A DNA stretch of 64,000 nucleotides from Rhizobiales bacterium GAS188 (GCA_900104855.1 FNSS01000003.1:62001-126000); one strand, 5' to 3'. Counted from the first letter of the stretch, positions 35,590 to 44,165 are shown. Numbers and translations are program-made. The notes: generated by a model from the letters alone, not told the origin.

Positions 35590-35930
35590 GCCGGCTCGAG
35601 CGGTTGACCGATCCCGGTTCTCCAAACCGTTGCTCTTGATCATTTTTCCACCATCAAGCCTGTGGATATTTAGGGGACGACATTAATCGAAAATTAACGC
35701 CCGGAGGCATCTGGGATCGGGCCTCCGGGGCGGCTCGCCGCGGGCTGTCCGAGCCCTTGGCGATCAACCTCCTGACTCAACTCAAACTTCCGTGATCGGA
35801 TGGGTATCGATCCGATTTCTTGCGCGCCGATGAACCGCGGCCAAACAGGGTGAGATAGCGGTACGAGCGCCCTACACTCGCGGCGCGATCACACACTGCA
35901 CAAGCATGTCTGTGGATAATGAACGGGGCT
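35590..35930. other. Candidate chromosomal origin region (DnaA boxes)
   Basis: Within the 900 bp upstream of dnaA, which hold no secure gene, TGTGGATAA at 35911-35919 is a perfect DnaA box (minus-strand TTATCCACA) and TGTGGATAT at 35661-35669 has one mismatch. An AT-rich stretch ('cattaatcgaaaattaacg') follows the latter. Two boxes are few, and several alphaproteobacteria do not keep the origin beside dnaA, so this is a suggestion only. Confidence 0.4.
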
Positions 35931-36394
35931 GGCCGGCCCTGATGATCGCGTGGGGTGCGCAAGAATTCATCCAACATGTCGCGATGGGGACGAGCCTCGA
36001 ACATCTCGGCCAATCGTGGTTTGGGGTGCGTCGCGGGCGTCGGTCTCCGCGAGCGCCTCGCGGTAGCTGGGCGTACAAGGCGCACGGAGACAGATGTCGG
36101 TGGGGTGCCAGGGATGATGTGCGGAATTAGTTCGCATGAGAAGGACGGTCGAGGTCGAGCTAGATCACGGCGAGCTCCTCGGAAGTGACGTTCTCCATCA
36201 CCCGCATGTATGAATTGATTGGTCCCGCCCGGGGAACGTGGTCGGATCGACTTTTGCCGCGGTGTGCCCGCGTCGGAAGCTGTCGATGTGTGCAACGACG
36301 GAGTCGCTGGGGGTGATATTCCGATATGGACCAAATTTAAAATATCTCGTTGTCCCGTTCGGAAAGCCGATTTGGCCGGTGGCGACGACAATTG
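35931..36394. other. Region without a secure gene
   Basis: Long minus-strand frames are open (35777-36391 and 36198-36689). One contains a protein-like part ('VATGQIGFPNGTTRYFKFG', 'PSDSVVAHIDSFRRG') that would extend from conserved module copy 2, but no start codon fits. Probably decayed small genes. Confidence 0.35.
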
Positions 36395-36494
36395 GCGGTA
36401 GTGTTTCAGTTTGAATAAGGCAGCCCTTGACGCGTCGGGCTCGCCCTGCCCATCTCGTTCCTGTATGCTTAGCGGGAAGCATTAGGAGCGCGCG
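36395..36494. repeat. Conserved 5-prime module, copy 2
   Basis: Inverted relative to 18648-18735, with which it shares about 75 bp ('cagtttgaataaggcagccc', TTGACG, 'tgtatgcttagcg'). It shares 'gccctgcccatctcgttcct' exactly with copy 3. An 18-codon plus-strand frame with a good ribosome site starts at its edge (36495). Confidence 0.6.
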
Positions 36495-36685
36495 ATGGAA
36501 AACACCAATGTGCCGGAATGGCTGGCAGTCTGGGCTTCGGATAATCGATGAGGCGGCCCAAATGTGGCGCAGTTCGGATAGGAGCCGAGCCACCTTTCGA
36601 GGGGTGAGGGTGGCTCGGCCGCGACGACTTGTCAGCCTCGACAAAAATCGAGGACTTCTTCGGCGCTCAGCTCGAAGCGCTCTGA

Positions 36686-37009
36686 TCACATAGCGTGAAC
36701 AGGTCGCTTTTTTGGCTTCCGCGTGAGCCGGCCGGTAGGTTTTTCTTCGCCCGATAAGTGATCGATGAACTCAACCCCGAGAGCGTCGGCTGAACGCCAA
36801 AGGACATGGCACTTGTAGGTCTTTCTGAGGCCAATAGCGCGTAGCAAGAAGTGGTCCGGGACGGTGCTCACGGTCACGCCCCTAATCTTTGCCCCTCCGT
36901 TCGAAAAGTCGCTAAGAATGCAAGTGCCTGTCCAGTCGCTATCACAGTCGTAAATCATTGCCGACGAGTGCCATTCAACACGAAAGTTCTTCCGACGTTC
37001 GACTGCCAT
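36686..37009 (-). CDS. PilZ-domain protein
   Basis: 107 residues. 'ERRKNFRVEW' supplies the Arg-rich switch (RxxxR) and 'LSDFSNGGAKIRGV' the D/N-x-S-x-x-G loop of the c-di-GMP-binding PilZ barrel; 'KCHVLWRSADALGVEFID' is the usual closing strand set. Stand-alone PilZ proteins relay c-di-GMP levels to motility, polysaccharide or adhesion systems. No partner gene is adjacent. The start at 37009 has only a weak site. Confidence 0.8.
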   Translation of the reverse strand: MAVERRKNFRVEWHSSAMIYDCDSDWTGTCILSDFSNGGAKIRGVTVSTVPDHFLLRAIGLRKTYKCHVLWRSADALGVEFIDHLSGEEKPTGRLTRKPKKRPVHAM

Positions 37010-37262
37010 GGGAATTTTCCGCTAGTTGGTCATTGACCGCCTACGATTCGAACTCTGAAGGATTGCCTAAAAAAGAATTGAGGATGCGATCAACAAAAAG
37101 CCCCACGTCCTTCGAGGCGGCCCTTGGCGGTCGCCAAGTTGGCGACCAGATGGGCGGCGCTCAAGATCGGCTAGTAGTACTTCATAGTCGTCAGAGGGCT
37201 CGCTTAGCCGACGTGCTAGCATCGAAGCCGGCCTCAACACATCCTTTGCATGGAGACGGGCG

Positions 37263-37502
37263 ATGCTGGATTCTGTCGTTCCGATTGATGCTGGGAAACA
37301 GACGGTGACGACTGAGCAGAAGCTCGGCCAAGAAGAATTGGCGGATGCGATCATCAGGGATTGCGGCGATGATCCACGAGCCGCGGTTGTCGCCATGCTC
37401 CAAATCAATTCCGCCCTCATGGTGGAACTGCACGCCTTAGCAGGGATGCAATTTGCAGACGCGCCTGAGGAGGAGAGCGGCCTCAGCCGGCGGCTCTGCT
37501 AA
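37263..37502 (+). CDS. 79-aa hypothetical protein
   Basis: ATG at 37263 with GGAG 7 bases upstream. Mostly helical and acidic ('KLGQEELADAIIRDCGDDP', 'AAVVAMLQINSALMVELHA'). No family. The upstream 37010-37262 contains a third, weaker copy of the hairpin seen at 20317 (near 37097). Confidence 0.55.
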   Translation: MLDSVVPIDAGKQTVTTEQKLGQEELADAIIRDCGDDPRAAVVAMLQINSALMVELHALAGMQFADAPEEESGLSRRLC

Positions 37503-37783
37503 GGGCTGGCCTCCACGCCGAATGGCCGTCCACGGGCTTGCTGGGACGAAAGCTCTGCTATCGGCGATCGCCGTCGTCATGCAATTGAGAGCACAGGCCG
37601 CGGTCTTTGGCCAGGGTCTCGCTCGAGACGCGAGTCGCGGGGGTCCGCCGTTTCTGCCGCTCCCTAGAATGGTTGAGCCGCCGTGCATATGTGAGTGTTG
37701 GCCACGGTCGCGCTCCCCCCATGTATCGCAATTAGGCTTGGCGGTCGGCGGGGCGCTTCTGGCCTTTAGGTCCGGAGGGCATG

Positions 37784-38014
37784 TCAGACATTCGTTGGCG
37801 GCGCATCGCCGCCTTTGTATGTGTCGATAAACGCCATGAAAACCTCCAGCCCCGCTGGCGTGCTTCCGTTTTTCATCACGTAGGCGTCACGCATGATCCA
37901 GCCTTGCGTGGCAAAGGGGATGCGATCCCATCCGAGGATCATCGCGCTAAGGAGTCGCAACGCAATCTCTTGGTGATCGGGCGCGATAGTTAGGGTCCGC
38001 TGTCGGAATGGCAT
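37784..38014 (-). CDS. 76-aa hypothetical protein
   Basis: ATG at 38014 with GGAG 6 bases upstream. '[19 protein letters not shown]' and '[19 protein letters not shown]' are protein-like; no family recognised. Its promoter side is conserved module copy 3. Confidence 0.6.
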   Translation of the reverse strand: MPFRQRTLTIAPDHQEIALRLLSAMILGWDRIPFATQGWIMRDAYVMKNGSTPAGLEVFMAFIDTYKGGDAPPTNV

Positions 38015-38085
38015 CTTCGTCTCCGCTGCTTTGCGCTAAGCATACAGGAACGAGATGGGCAGGGCGAGGCCGGCGTCAAGGCCGC
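38015..38085. repeat. Conserved 5-prime module, copy 3
   Basis: Same orientation as copy 1: 'tttgcgctaagcatacagg', then 'aacgagatgggcagggcgag' and 'ccggcgtcaagg'. Unlike copies 1 and 2 the similarity ends there; beyond lies the ABC exporter remnant. Confidence 0.6.
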
Positions 38086-38209
38086 CCGGCTTCCGCTCGG
38101 TTTTGAGCAGCCACTTGGTCGGCGGTTCAATGGCGGCGTCGATCTATCGGGTGGTGAATGGCAGAAGATTGCCATCGCACGGGCCTACATGCGCGACGCC
38201 GACGTCCTA

Positions 38210-39086
38210 GGTCACAAACTCATAAATCGGATTCCCTTGGTGCGCGAGTTGTGATTCAAGCTCCGTGGAGGAGCAATCATGAGCGCACGCCGTTACGAAC
38301 TGAGCGATTTCGAATGGTCGATCATCGCCCCGTTGCTGCCCAACAAACCGCGAGGGGTGCCACGGGCTGATGATCGCAAGGTGTTGAACGGCATCTACTG
38401 GCGGCTGCGTACGGGCTCGCCTTGGGCCGACATTCCAGAACGCTACGGCCCCTACACGACTTGCTACAACCGCTTCGTCCGCTGGCGGAAAATCGGCGTC
38501 TGGGACAAGATCTTCGAAGCCGTCTCCATAGCTTACGAGGGCGATCTGCAAATGGTCGACTCCTCCTCGATCCGGGTGCATCAGCACGCCGCCAACGTCA
38601 AAAAGGGGGTTCGCAAGAAGGCTCCGGCACTGCCTCTGGGGACTACGTTGGAACCCGATGCATGGGGCGCTCGCGAGGCGGGCTGACAACCAAGATACAT
38701 GCCCTCGTCGACGCCAACGGCAACCCGATTGCCCTGAAGCTGACCGAAGGCCAAGCTCACGACGGCAAAAGCGCCAGCGATATGCTCGACAGCCTCGCCA
38801 AAGGCCAGATACTCCTCGGCGACTGCGCCTACGACAGCGATGCCTTGCGCAGCACCATGGCCGATCGCGGCGCTTGGGCCAACGTCAAGCCAATGCCGAG
38901 GCGCGTCAACATCCCGGCTTTCAGTCCATTCCTCTATCGCTTTCGAAATCTCGTCGAACGCTTCTTCAGCAAACTCAAGCATTTCAGAGCCATCGCCACC
39001 CGCTTCGAAAAACACGACGCCAATTACCTCGGCCTCGTCAAACTCGCCGCAATCAAAATCTGGATGCGCTTTATGAGTCGGTGACC
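38210..39086 (+). mobile_element. IS5-family element (IS427-like)
   Basis: 877 bp with ends GGTCACAAACTCATAAA and (minus strand) GGTCACCGACTCATAAA. TA lies directly on both sides (the right one shared with IS630 copy 3). Two overlapping transposase frames. Confidence 0.85.
38279..39084 (+). CDS. IS5-family transposase, two frames (-1 frameshift)
   Basis: Frame one (38279-38686) holds 'LSDFEWSIIAPLLPNKPRG' and the first Asp ('LQMVDSSSIRVHQ'). The second frame, -1 relative to it, continues with 'CMGRSRGGLTTKIHALVDA', 'ILLGDCAYDSDALR' (second Asp) and 'FRNLVERFFSKLKHFRAIA' (Glu). The slip is expected at AAAAAGGGGG (38598-38607), a classical slippery run, as in the IS427 group, so the gene is probably intact by programmed frameshifting rather than broken. 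Confidence 0.85.
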
Positions 39087-39088
39087 TA

Positions 39089-40227
39089 GTGGACAGAATC
39101 TAACATTGGTGCCCTCTTTTGACGGCTGCGATGATTTTGTTTGGATCGGCTGTCCAAGTGAAGGGCTTGGGGGCACGGTTGTGCTCTTCGACGAAGCGGT
39201 TGATTGCGGCTTGCAGATCGACGACGGATCGAAAAACGCCGCGCTTCAGTCGCCGTTTGGTCAGCTTGGCGAAGAAGCCTTCGACGGCGTTGAGCCAGGA
39301 TGTGGGCGTGAAGTGGAAGGTCCAGCGTGGATGGGTTGCCAGCCAGCGGCGGACTTTCGGGTGTTTGTGGGTGGCGTAATTGTCGACAACCGCATGGATG
39401 ACCTTGCCGACCGGAACCTGTGCTTCGACGGTGTTGAGGAAGCGGATGAACTCCTGATGACGATGGCGCTGCATGTTGCGGCTGATGACCTTGCCGTCGA
39501 GAACGTTGAGCGCGGCGAAGAGTGTCGTTGTTCCATTGCGCTTGTAATCATGCGTCATGGTTCCGGCGCGCCCCTTTTTCATGGGCAGTCCCGGTTGCGT
39601 GCGATCGAGCGCCTGAATCTGGCTCTTCTCGTCGATCGACAACACGATGGCGTGCGCCGGCGGGTTCACATAGAGGCCAACGACATCACGCGCCTTGTCG
39701 ATGAATTTGGGATCGTTGGAGAGCTTGAACAGGCGTATCCGGTGCGGGGCGAGGCCATGGGCGCGCCAGATGCGTTGAACGGCGCTGACGGAAACACCGG
39801 CCTCCTCGGCCATCATCGCGCCGGTCCAGTGCGTCGCCTCGCAAGGCGGATCTTCGAGCGTCCGCGCCACGATCCAAGCGGTGATCTCATCCCCAATGGG
39901 CTCGACGCGGGCGGGCCGCGTCTTGTCGCGAAGGAGGCCGGCGACGCCTTCCTCCATGAAGCGCTCCTGCCAGCGCCAGACACAGGTCTTGGATTTGGCC
40001 GTCTGGCGCATGATCGCGTTCGTGCCCAGACCGTCGCCGCTGAGCAGCACGATTTGAGCGCGCCAAACATGTTTCTGCGGCGTATTACGGTCCTCGATCA
40101 GGGCCGTGAGGCGGCGGCCATCAGCGGACGAGACAGTGATGGAAATACCGGTGCGCATGCGTCAGACTCGCACACCCAACGCCACCAGGGAATCCCAAAT
40201 GGGACTCAAATGTCAGATTTAATCCAC
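39089..40227 (-). mobile_element. IS630-family element, copy 3 (diverged)
   Basis: 1139 bp, TA at 39087-39088 and 40228-40229. Ends GTGGACAGAATCTAAC and (minus strand) GTGGATTAAATCTGAC. Related to but clearly different from copies 1, 2 and 4. It inserted at the TA adjoining the IS5 end. Confidence 0.95.
39100..40158 (-). CDS. IS630-family transposase, copy 3
   Basis: 352 residues with Asp in 'IVLSIDEKSQIQAL', Asp in 'HAVVDNYATHKHP' and Glu in 'WLNAVEGFFAKL'. Two residues (Ala-Ser) present in the other copies before 'WLNAVE' are missing, a six-base deletion close to the catalytic Glu that may affect activity. Unlike the other copies the stop lies inside the element. Confidence 0.9.
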   Translation of the reverse strand: MRTGISITVSSADGRRLTALIEDRNTPQKHVWRAQIVLLSGDGLGTNAIMRQTAKSKTCVWRWQERFMEEGVAGLLRDKTRPARVEPIGDEITAWIVARTLEDPPCEATHWTGAMMAEEAGVSVSAVQRIWRAHGLAPHRIRLFKLSNDPKFIDKARDVVGLYVNPPAHAIVLSIDEKSQIQALDRTQPGLPMKKGRAGTMTHDYKRNGTTTLFAALNVLDGKVISRNMQRHRHQEFIRFLNTVEAQVPVGKVIHAVVDNYATHKHPKVRRWLATHPRWTFHFTPTSWLNAVEGFFAKLTKRRLKRGVFRSVVDLQAAINRFVEEHNRAPKPFTWTADPNKIIAAVKRGHQC

Positions 40228-40287
40228 TAGTGTTGGACGAGCCGACGTCGGCGCTCGATGCTCGCTCCGAATATGAGATCTTTCAGC

Positions 40288-40421
40288 GGCATTGTCACAT
40301 GAAGCAAGTAGAGGGCGATTCCGCATCCTGGAGCGACGGGCTAAGTTATTGAAATCACTGGTTTCGATACCCACTCACAAGCGAGTAATAACAAGTAAAA
40401 ACAGGTTCCCGTGACAATGCC
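40288..40421. repeat. MITE copy 3 (~135-bp family with IS6-type ends)
   Basis: Starts GGCATTGTCACATGAAGC, ends GGTTCCCGTGACAATGCC. The 8-bp flanks (ctttcagc and ctttcgcc) match at 6 positions, but the genes on the two sides are unrelated, so this is not taken as a target duplication. Confidence 0.85.
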
Positions 40422-41790
40422 CTTTCGCCAGGTAAGAGCGAGGCTCGATCTGTCGGTCAGCGATCTGGGCGAGACCCAGCTCAAGAACATTGCCCAACCG
40501 ATCCGGGTCTATTCGCTTGAGGTTGGCGTTCCTGCTAAGGCGAAGTCCGCGACGCCAGCGAAGGCCGCTGGGTCGGAAAAGGCTCCGGTGGGGCTCGCGC
40601 TGCCCGACAAACCTTCGATCGCTGTGTTGGGGTTCCAGAACATGAGCGGCGATGCCGAACAGGAGTATTTCGCCGATGGGATAACCGAGGATGTGATCAC
40701 CGACCTCTCCAAGGTCGGTGGCCTGCTGGTGATCGCGCGCAATTCGAGCTTCGCCTACAAGGGCAAGGCGATCGACATCCGTGTGGTGGCCCGTGAACTC
40801 GGCGTCCGCTCGGTGCTCGAAGGGAGCATCCGCCGCGCTGGCAACCGGGTGCGGATCACCGCGCAGCTTATCGACGCGGAAACAGGCGGGCACCTTTGGG
40901 CCGACCGCTTCGATCGCGAACTGAGCGACATTTTCGCGGTCCAAGACGAGGTCACCCGGCGGATCGTTGACGCCCTGAAGATCAAACTGAGCCCGGGCGA
41001 AGCCGCGATGCTCAGTGCCGTCGAAACGACCAACAGCAAGGCACACGACTTTTTCCTGGCTGGCCGTGAGTTCGTATTTGGGCCGACAAGGAACCGCGAG
41101 ATGTTCGATCGTCGACCGACCTCTTTGCGAAAGCGATTGCCGAGGACCCGAACTATGGCGAGCCTTACGGAGGTGTCGCGATGGCTCATATTCTGAACTG
41201 GCACAACCATTGGACGGATGACTGGAGCCGGTCGCTCGACAATGCCGAGCAAAATATCAGCTTGGCCTTGCAGAAGAGCCCGCAGGTCGCCTTCGTGCAT
41301 TACATCGCCGCGGTCTTCTTCTTGTGGAAAAAGGATCTCGACCGATCCGCCGCCGAGGCAGACGCGGCGCTGAACCTCAATCCGAACTACGCTCGGGCGC
41401 ACAACTCGCGCGGCATCGTCAACATCTATCGCGGCCCGCCCCTCGCCGCCGTTCCCCATATCGAGCAAGCCATCCGGCTCGATCCGGTTTTCAAGCAGCA
41501 ATACATCCACTTTCTCGGTTCGGCCTATCTGGTTGCCGGCAAGTTCGAAGCCGCCTCGGCGCTGTTCAAGGAACGCATCCGGCTTAGTCCGAAGACCGAT
41601 CTCTCGCGCGCCTTTCTTGCCGTCGCCCTCGGCCATTTGGGCGAGGTCGAGGAAGCCGGTCGGCTCTGGCGCGAGCTGATGGAGATCAATCTGAAATACT
41701 CCTTCGTCGAGCGTATCGGACGGCTCCCGTTCCGCAACCGGGCCGACGTTGACCGTCTGGCCGAGGGGCTCAGCAAGGCGGGCATCGAGC
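40414..41790 (+). pseudogene. Adenylate cyclase-like TolB/TPR protein, 5-prime deleted and frameshifted
   Basis: Homologous to residues ~140 onwards of the intact gene at 8517: 'RARLDLSVSDLGETQLKNI', 'FQNMSGDAEQEYFADGITE', 'GVRSVLEGSIRRAGNRVRI', then TPR helices ('AAVFFLWKKDLDRSAAEAD'). The cyclase domain is gone, replaced by MITE copy 3. A missing base near 41105 shifts the frame before the TPR part, which ends about 41790 against an IS3 fragment. Confidence 0.85.
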
Positions 41791-41795
41791 GTGCG

Positions 41796-41918
41796 GGCCC
41801 CACGTCGGATCACAGCACGCCGCGCAGGATGAACAGGTCCGAGACGTGTCGATGACGCCTATCGATCGGCTTGCGGTCGACAGGCGCTCGCGGGTGAACT
41901 CGTCAATGATGTTGAGCA
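41796..41918 (-). pseudogene. IS3-family OrfB fragment
   Basis: 'LLNIIDEFTRERLS' followed, in a shifted frame, by 'VSDLFILRGVL' is a piece of the IS3 integrase core around its second Asp. It is cut on one side by the ISKra4 end at 41919. Confidence 0.65.
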
Positions 41919-43388
41919 GAGACCGTCTCAAACGTGGGGGGCCTATGCGGTAGACCGGAAGGGACGCTGGGCCCATCGCTCGGCGGCGGTGTGATCGCGC
42001 TCGAGGGTTCTGTTCATCACCGCGGTTCGTACCTTGAGCATCAGATGCGCGCCTCGCGGCGACCAGCGCATCTGCTGTCGCGCGTTCATCCGACGGTGCA
42101 GCAGCCATTGCACCGTGCTCTCGGTGGTCGCTGTCGAGATCGGTTCCCCGCGGCGTCGGGCCGTCGCATAGTCGATGATTAATTCGGATTGCCCGGACAC
42201 GTATGTCTCGAGTTCGCGCAGGCCCCGAGCCAGCTTGGCTGTGGTTCCGGCGATCGGCGACGACGCGGCGGCAGCAATCGTGTCGAGCGTCACCAGCGTT
42301 TCCCCAATGAGGTCGAGAGCCCGCTTGACCTGGCCATGCCACAGACGCCAGCGGATCCGCTCGATCGCATCGGCGAGGTCGGCGCCCGTTCGAGCGTCGC
42401 CGGCCGACCTGTCTGGCCAGCTCTTGGCCGTTTGCGCAACATGCTGGATGCGCATGGAGAGATGGAACCAGTCCAACACATGGCGCGTCGGACCCAAACT
42501 CGCTGCTTCTCCAAGAGATCGCGGTCCTTCGGCACCGTCGCTCAAGATCGTGATCGGCGTCGTCGGCGTCGCTCCCAGGCCATGCAACACGCCGCGCAAC
42601 TGCTCGCGCTGCCGGTCAGCCTCGGCGGGCATGCTGCTGAACACGACCTGCTGCCCGTCGTCGTTGCTGACCTGTGCCAGGAATATCTCGAACGAACGCA
42701 CCTGGTAGCAGCGCACCGACCGGACATGGCCGCCGTCTATTGACAGCGCAATCGATCTCGCCTCGGTCGTTGGCGGCGGCGGTTGAATCGTAGCCGACCT
42801 TTCCAGTCTGGCCCCCACGCGTGTGGTGCGCCGGCGGGTTGTCTCGACCGCCGGGACGTCCGCGAGTGGCAGGAACTCCGCGAGCAACGTCCGGGCACGG
42901 CGGTAGGGCAGAAGCGAGCCCATCTTCGCAATCAGACGCTCGTATTCGGGCGTGCATCGGTCGGGCATGATCTCGGCGACCGGGCTGAGCGTGTGACGGC
43001 TCGTCACCGCACACCGACAGGGCAAAAAGCGCGGCGCGCGAACCTCCACCGTTCCGAACAGCGACAACAGCCGCCGGGTGCGCACATCCTTGAGTGGCCG
43101 TTGAGACCCACAACGAGGGCAGCGCCGGCGGCCACGGCAATATTCCTTCGTCTGCGCCCGAACGAGATGGTCCTGCAATCCCGCGAGCGTCCGCTTCCCG
43201 TCCGCCAGCGTCAGCCCAATGGTCGCGGACGAGGGCTCGGTCGTGGTGTTGCCGCCCGCGCTGACCTCATGCGTACGGACGCTACCATCCTTCCCGGTCA
43301 GCTCCACCATGACACGCCACCTCATCCAGCTCTCCTCAGCCCCGAGACAAAGAGCCCTCATAGCACCCCCCACGTTTAAGACGGTCTC
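41919..43388 (-). mobile_element. ISKra4-family element, copy 2, complete
   Basis: 1470 bp. Ends GAGACCGTCTCAAACGTGGG (41919 on) and, on the minus strand, GAGACCGTCTTAAACGTGGG (to 43388). No target duplication. It has inserted into the serine recombinase gene on the right and abuts an IS3 fragment on the left. Confidence 0.9.
41943..43325 (-). CDS. ISKra4-family transposase
   Basis: 460 residues from the ATG at 43325 (GAGGAG upstream; the frame is open further). Zinc-like 'RRRCPRCGSQRPLK' (~60), catalytic Asp candidates in 'ALSIDGGHVRSV' and 'TILSDGAEGPRSL', 'HVLDWFHLSMRIQ', and a C-terminal 'NARQQMRWSPRGAHLMLKV' typical of the family. Intact, so it could also act on the truncated copy at 30055. 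Confidence 0.9.
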   Translation of the reverse strand: MRWRVMVELTGKDGSVRTHEVSAGGNTTTEPSSATIGLTLADGKRTLAGLQDHLVRAQTKEYCRGRRRCPRCGSQRPLKDVRTRRLLSLFGTVEVRAPRFLPCRCAVTSRHTLSPVAEIMPDRCTPEYERLIAKMGSLLPYRRARTLLAEFLPLADVPAVETTRRRTTRVGARLERSATIQPPPPTTEARSIALSIDGGHVRSVRCYQVRSFEIFLAQVSNDDGQQVVFSSMPAEADRQREQLRGVLHGLGATPTTPITILSDGAEGPRSLGEAASLGPTRHVLDWFHLSMRIQHVAQTAKSWPDRSAGDARTGADLADAIERIRWRLWHGQVKRALDLIGETLVTLDTIAAAASSPIAGTTAKLARGLRELETYVSGQSELIIDYATARRRGEPISTATTESTVQWLLHRRMNARQQMRWSPRGAHLMLKVRTAVMNRTLERDHTAAERWAQRPFRSTA

Positions 43389-43677
43389 CGAGGCGGGATG
43401 CGTCGAAACAGAGAACAGCGCCGACGTCTCCAGCGCACAACCAAGCAACCAGCTTCTCAAAACCAGGGCGAGCGGTGGAACCGCTGGCGGAGCGGCCCAG
43501 ATCGTCATCGATTACCTCAACCTCCCGAAATCCCCGTCGTCGCGCTTCATCGACGAGTTCGTATTGTCGACGTTGGCTCTCGAGGTTGAGTTGAACCTGA
43601 GCTTGAGTAGATTGGCGAACGTAGACGACGGCCTTCCGCTTCAGGAGGGCGGGCGGCAACAGATCAGCGTCCGTCAT
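43389..43677 (-). pseudogene. Serine recombinase (resolvase/invertase type), N-terminal fragment
   Basis: From an ATG at 43677 with GAGGAGG upstream: 'AVVYVRQSTQAQVQLNLES' carries the catalytic Ser, followed by 'GFREVEVIDDDLGRSASGS' and 'DVGAVLCFDASRL'. It ends at the ISKra4 boundary after about 96 codons. A full-length large recombinase has 500-700 residues. Its start overlaps the end of the next small gene by 14 bp. Confidence 0.85.
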
Positions 43678-43849
43678 CGCAGGCCTCCTCGATCTCCACA
43701 CCGGCGGCTTCCATCAGGAGACGCGCCAAGCGAGCGATCACCGCGCGCCGTTCGGCGGCGCTTATCCCCCGCAGCTCCACCGGGTCGAGCGCCATGCTCA
43801 GCTGACGTGGAGGTTCGAATTTTGCGATCGGCAGTAAGGCGTTCATCAT
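43664..43849 (-). CDS. 61-aa protein of the serine-recombinase module
   Basis: ATG at 43849 with GGAGG 6 bases upstream. 'LRGISAAERRAVIARLARL' and 'LMEAAGVEIEEACDDG': helical. The overlap with the recombinase start and the upstream partner at 44162 indicate a three-gene operon that I recall as a recurrent mobile module in Hyphomicrobiales. Role unknown. Confidence 0.65.
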   Translation of the reverse strand: MMNALLPIAKFEPPRQLSMALDPVELRGISAAERRAVIARLARLLMEAAGVEIEEACDDGR

Positions 43850-44162
43850 TGCGTGCCTCCTGGACGGCGTTATCGTCGTCTGGGCAGCTTCGCCTGAGTC
43901 CGTGTTCAATCAAAAGCCGATGCAAGTCGACAAGAGCCTCCACCGATACGCGAGGAAGCCCTATCTCCATCCCCCTGCAAGCCACCGGATCGAGCATCCA
44001 TGCAGCCACTACAATCGCCGAGCCAGGATCTCCTTCGACGACAACAACGTTCACTCCCGATCGCTTCTCACTGTAGAAGCGCCGCGCATGACGCCCATAC
44101 AGCGCGTGCCAGGGGTAATGGATCTCAACTTCCTGCCCGATGTGGGCAGAATGAACCTGCAA
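43674..44162 (-). CDS. Hypothetical protein of the serine-recombinase module
   Basis: From 44162: 'EVEIHYPWHALYGRHARRF', 'SAIVVAAWMLDPVACRGME' and 'VEALVDLHRLLIEHGLRRS' are well-formed protein. After about 105 residues ('AVQEARND') the sense is lost although the frame stays open to 43674 through the next gene; a natural stop was probably lost by a base change or indel near 43846. First gene of the module; function unknown. Confidence 0.6.
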   Translation of the reverse strand: MQVHSAHIGQEVEIHYPWHALYGRHARRFYSEKRSGVNVVVVEGDPGSAIVVAAWMLDPVACRGMEIGLPRVSVEALVDLHRLLIEHGLRRSCPDDDNAVQEARNDERLTADRKIRTSTSAEHGARPGGAAGDKRRRTARGDRSLGASPDGSRRCGDRGGLR

Positions 44163-44165
44163 TTG

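Larger units (their letters stand above)
38096..40287 (+). pseudogene. ABC exporter ATPase, split by IS5 and IS630 and cut by a MITE
   Basis: 38096-38209 encodes '[19 protein letters not shown]' and '[13 protein letters not shown]' (signature LSGGE and the run-up to Walker B). 40228-40287 resumes with 'VLDEPTSALDARSEYEIFQ' (Walker B, D-loop). Removing IS5, IS630 and the duplicated TA restores 'DVL-VLDEPTS' in frame. The H-loop and C-terminus are lost at MITE copy 3 and the N-terminal membrane domain is absent. It was probably a lipid or drug exporter of the MsbA/McjD type. Confidence 0.85.

Noticed and set aside
40280-40429. Apparent 8-bp target duplication of MITE copy 3 (ctttcagc/ctttcgcc)
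   Set aside because: Two mismatches, and the two sides belong to unrelated genes (ABC exporter and cyclase), so the match is probably chance.
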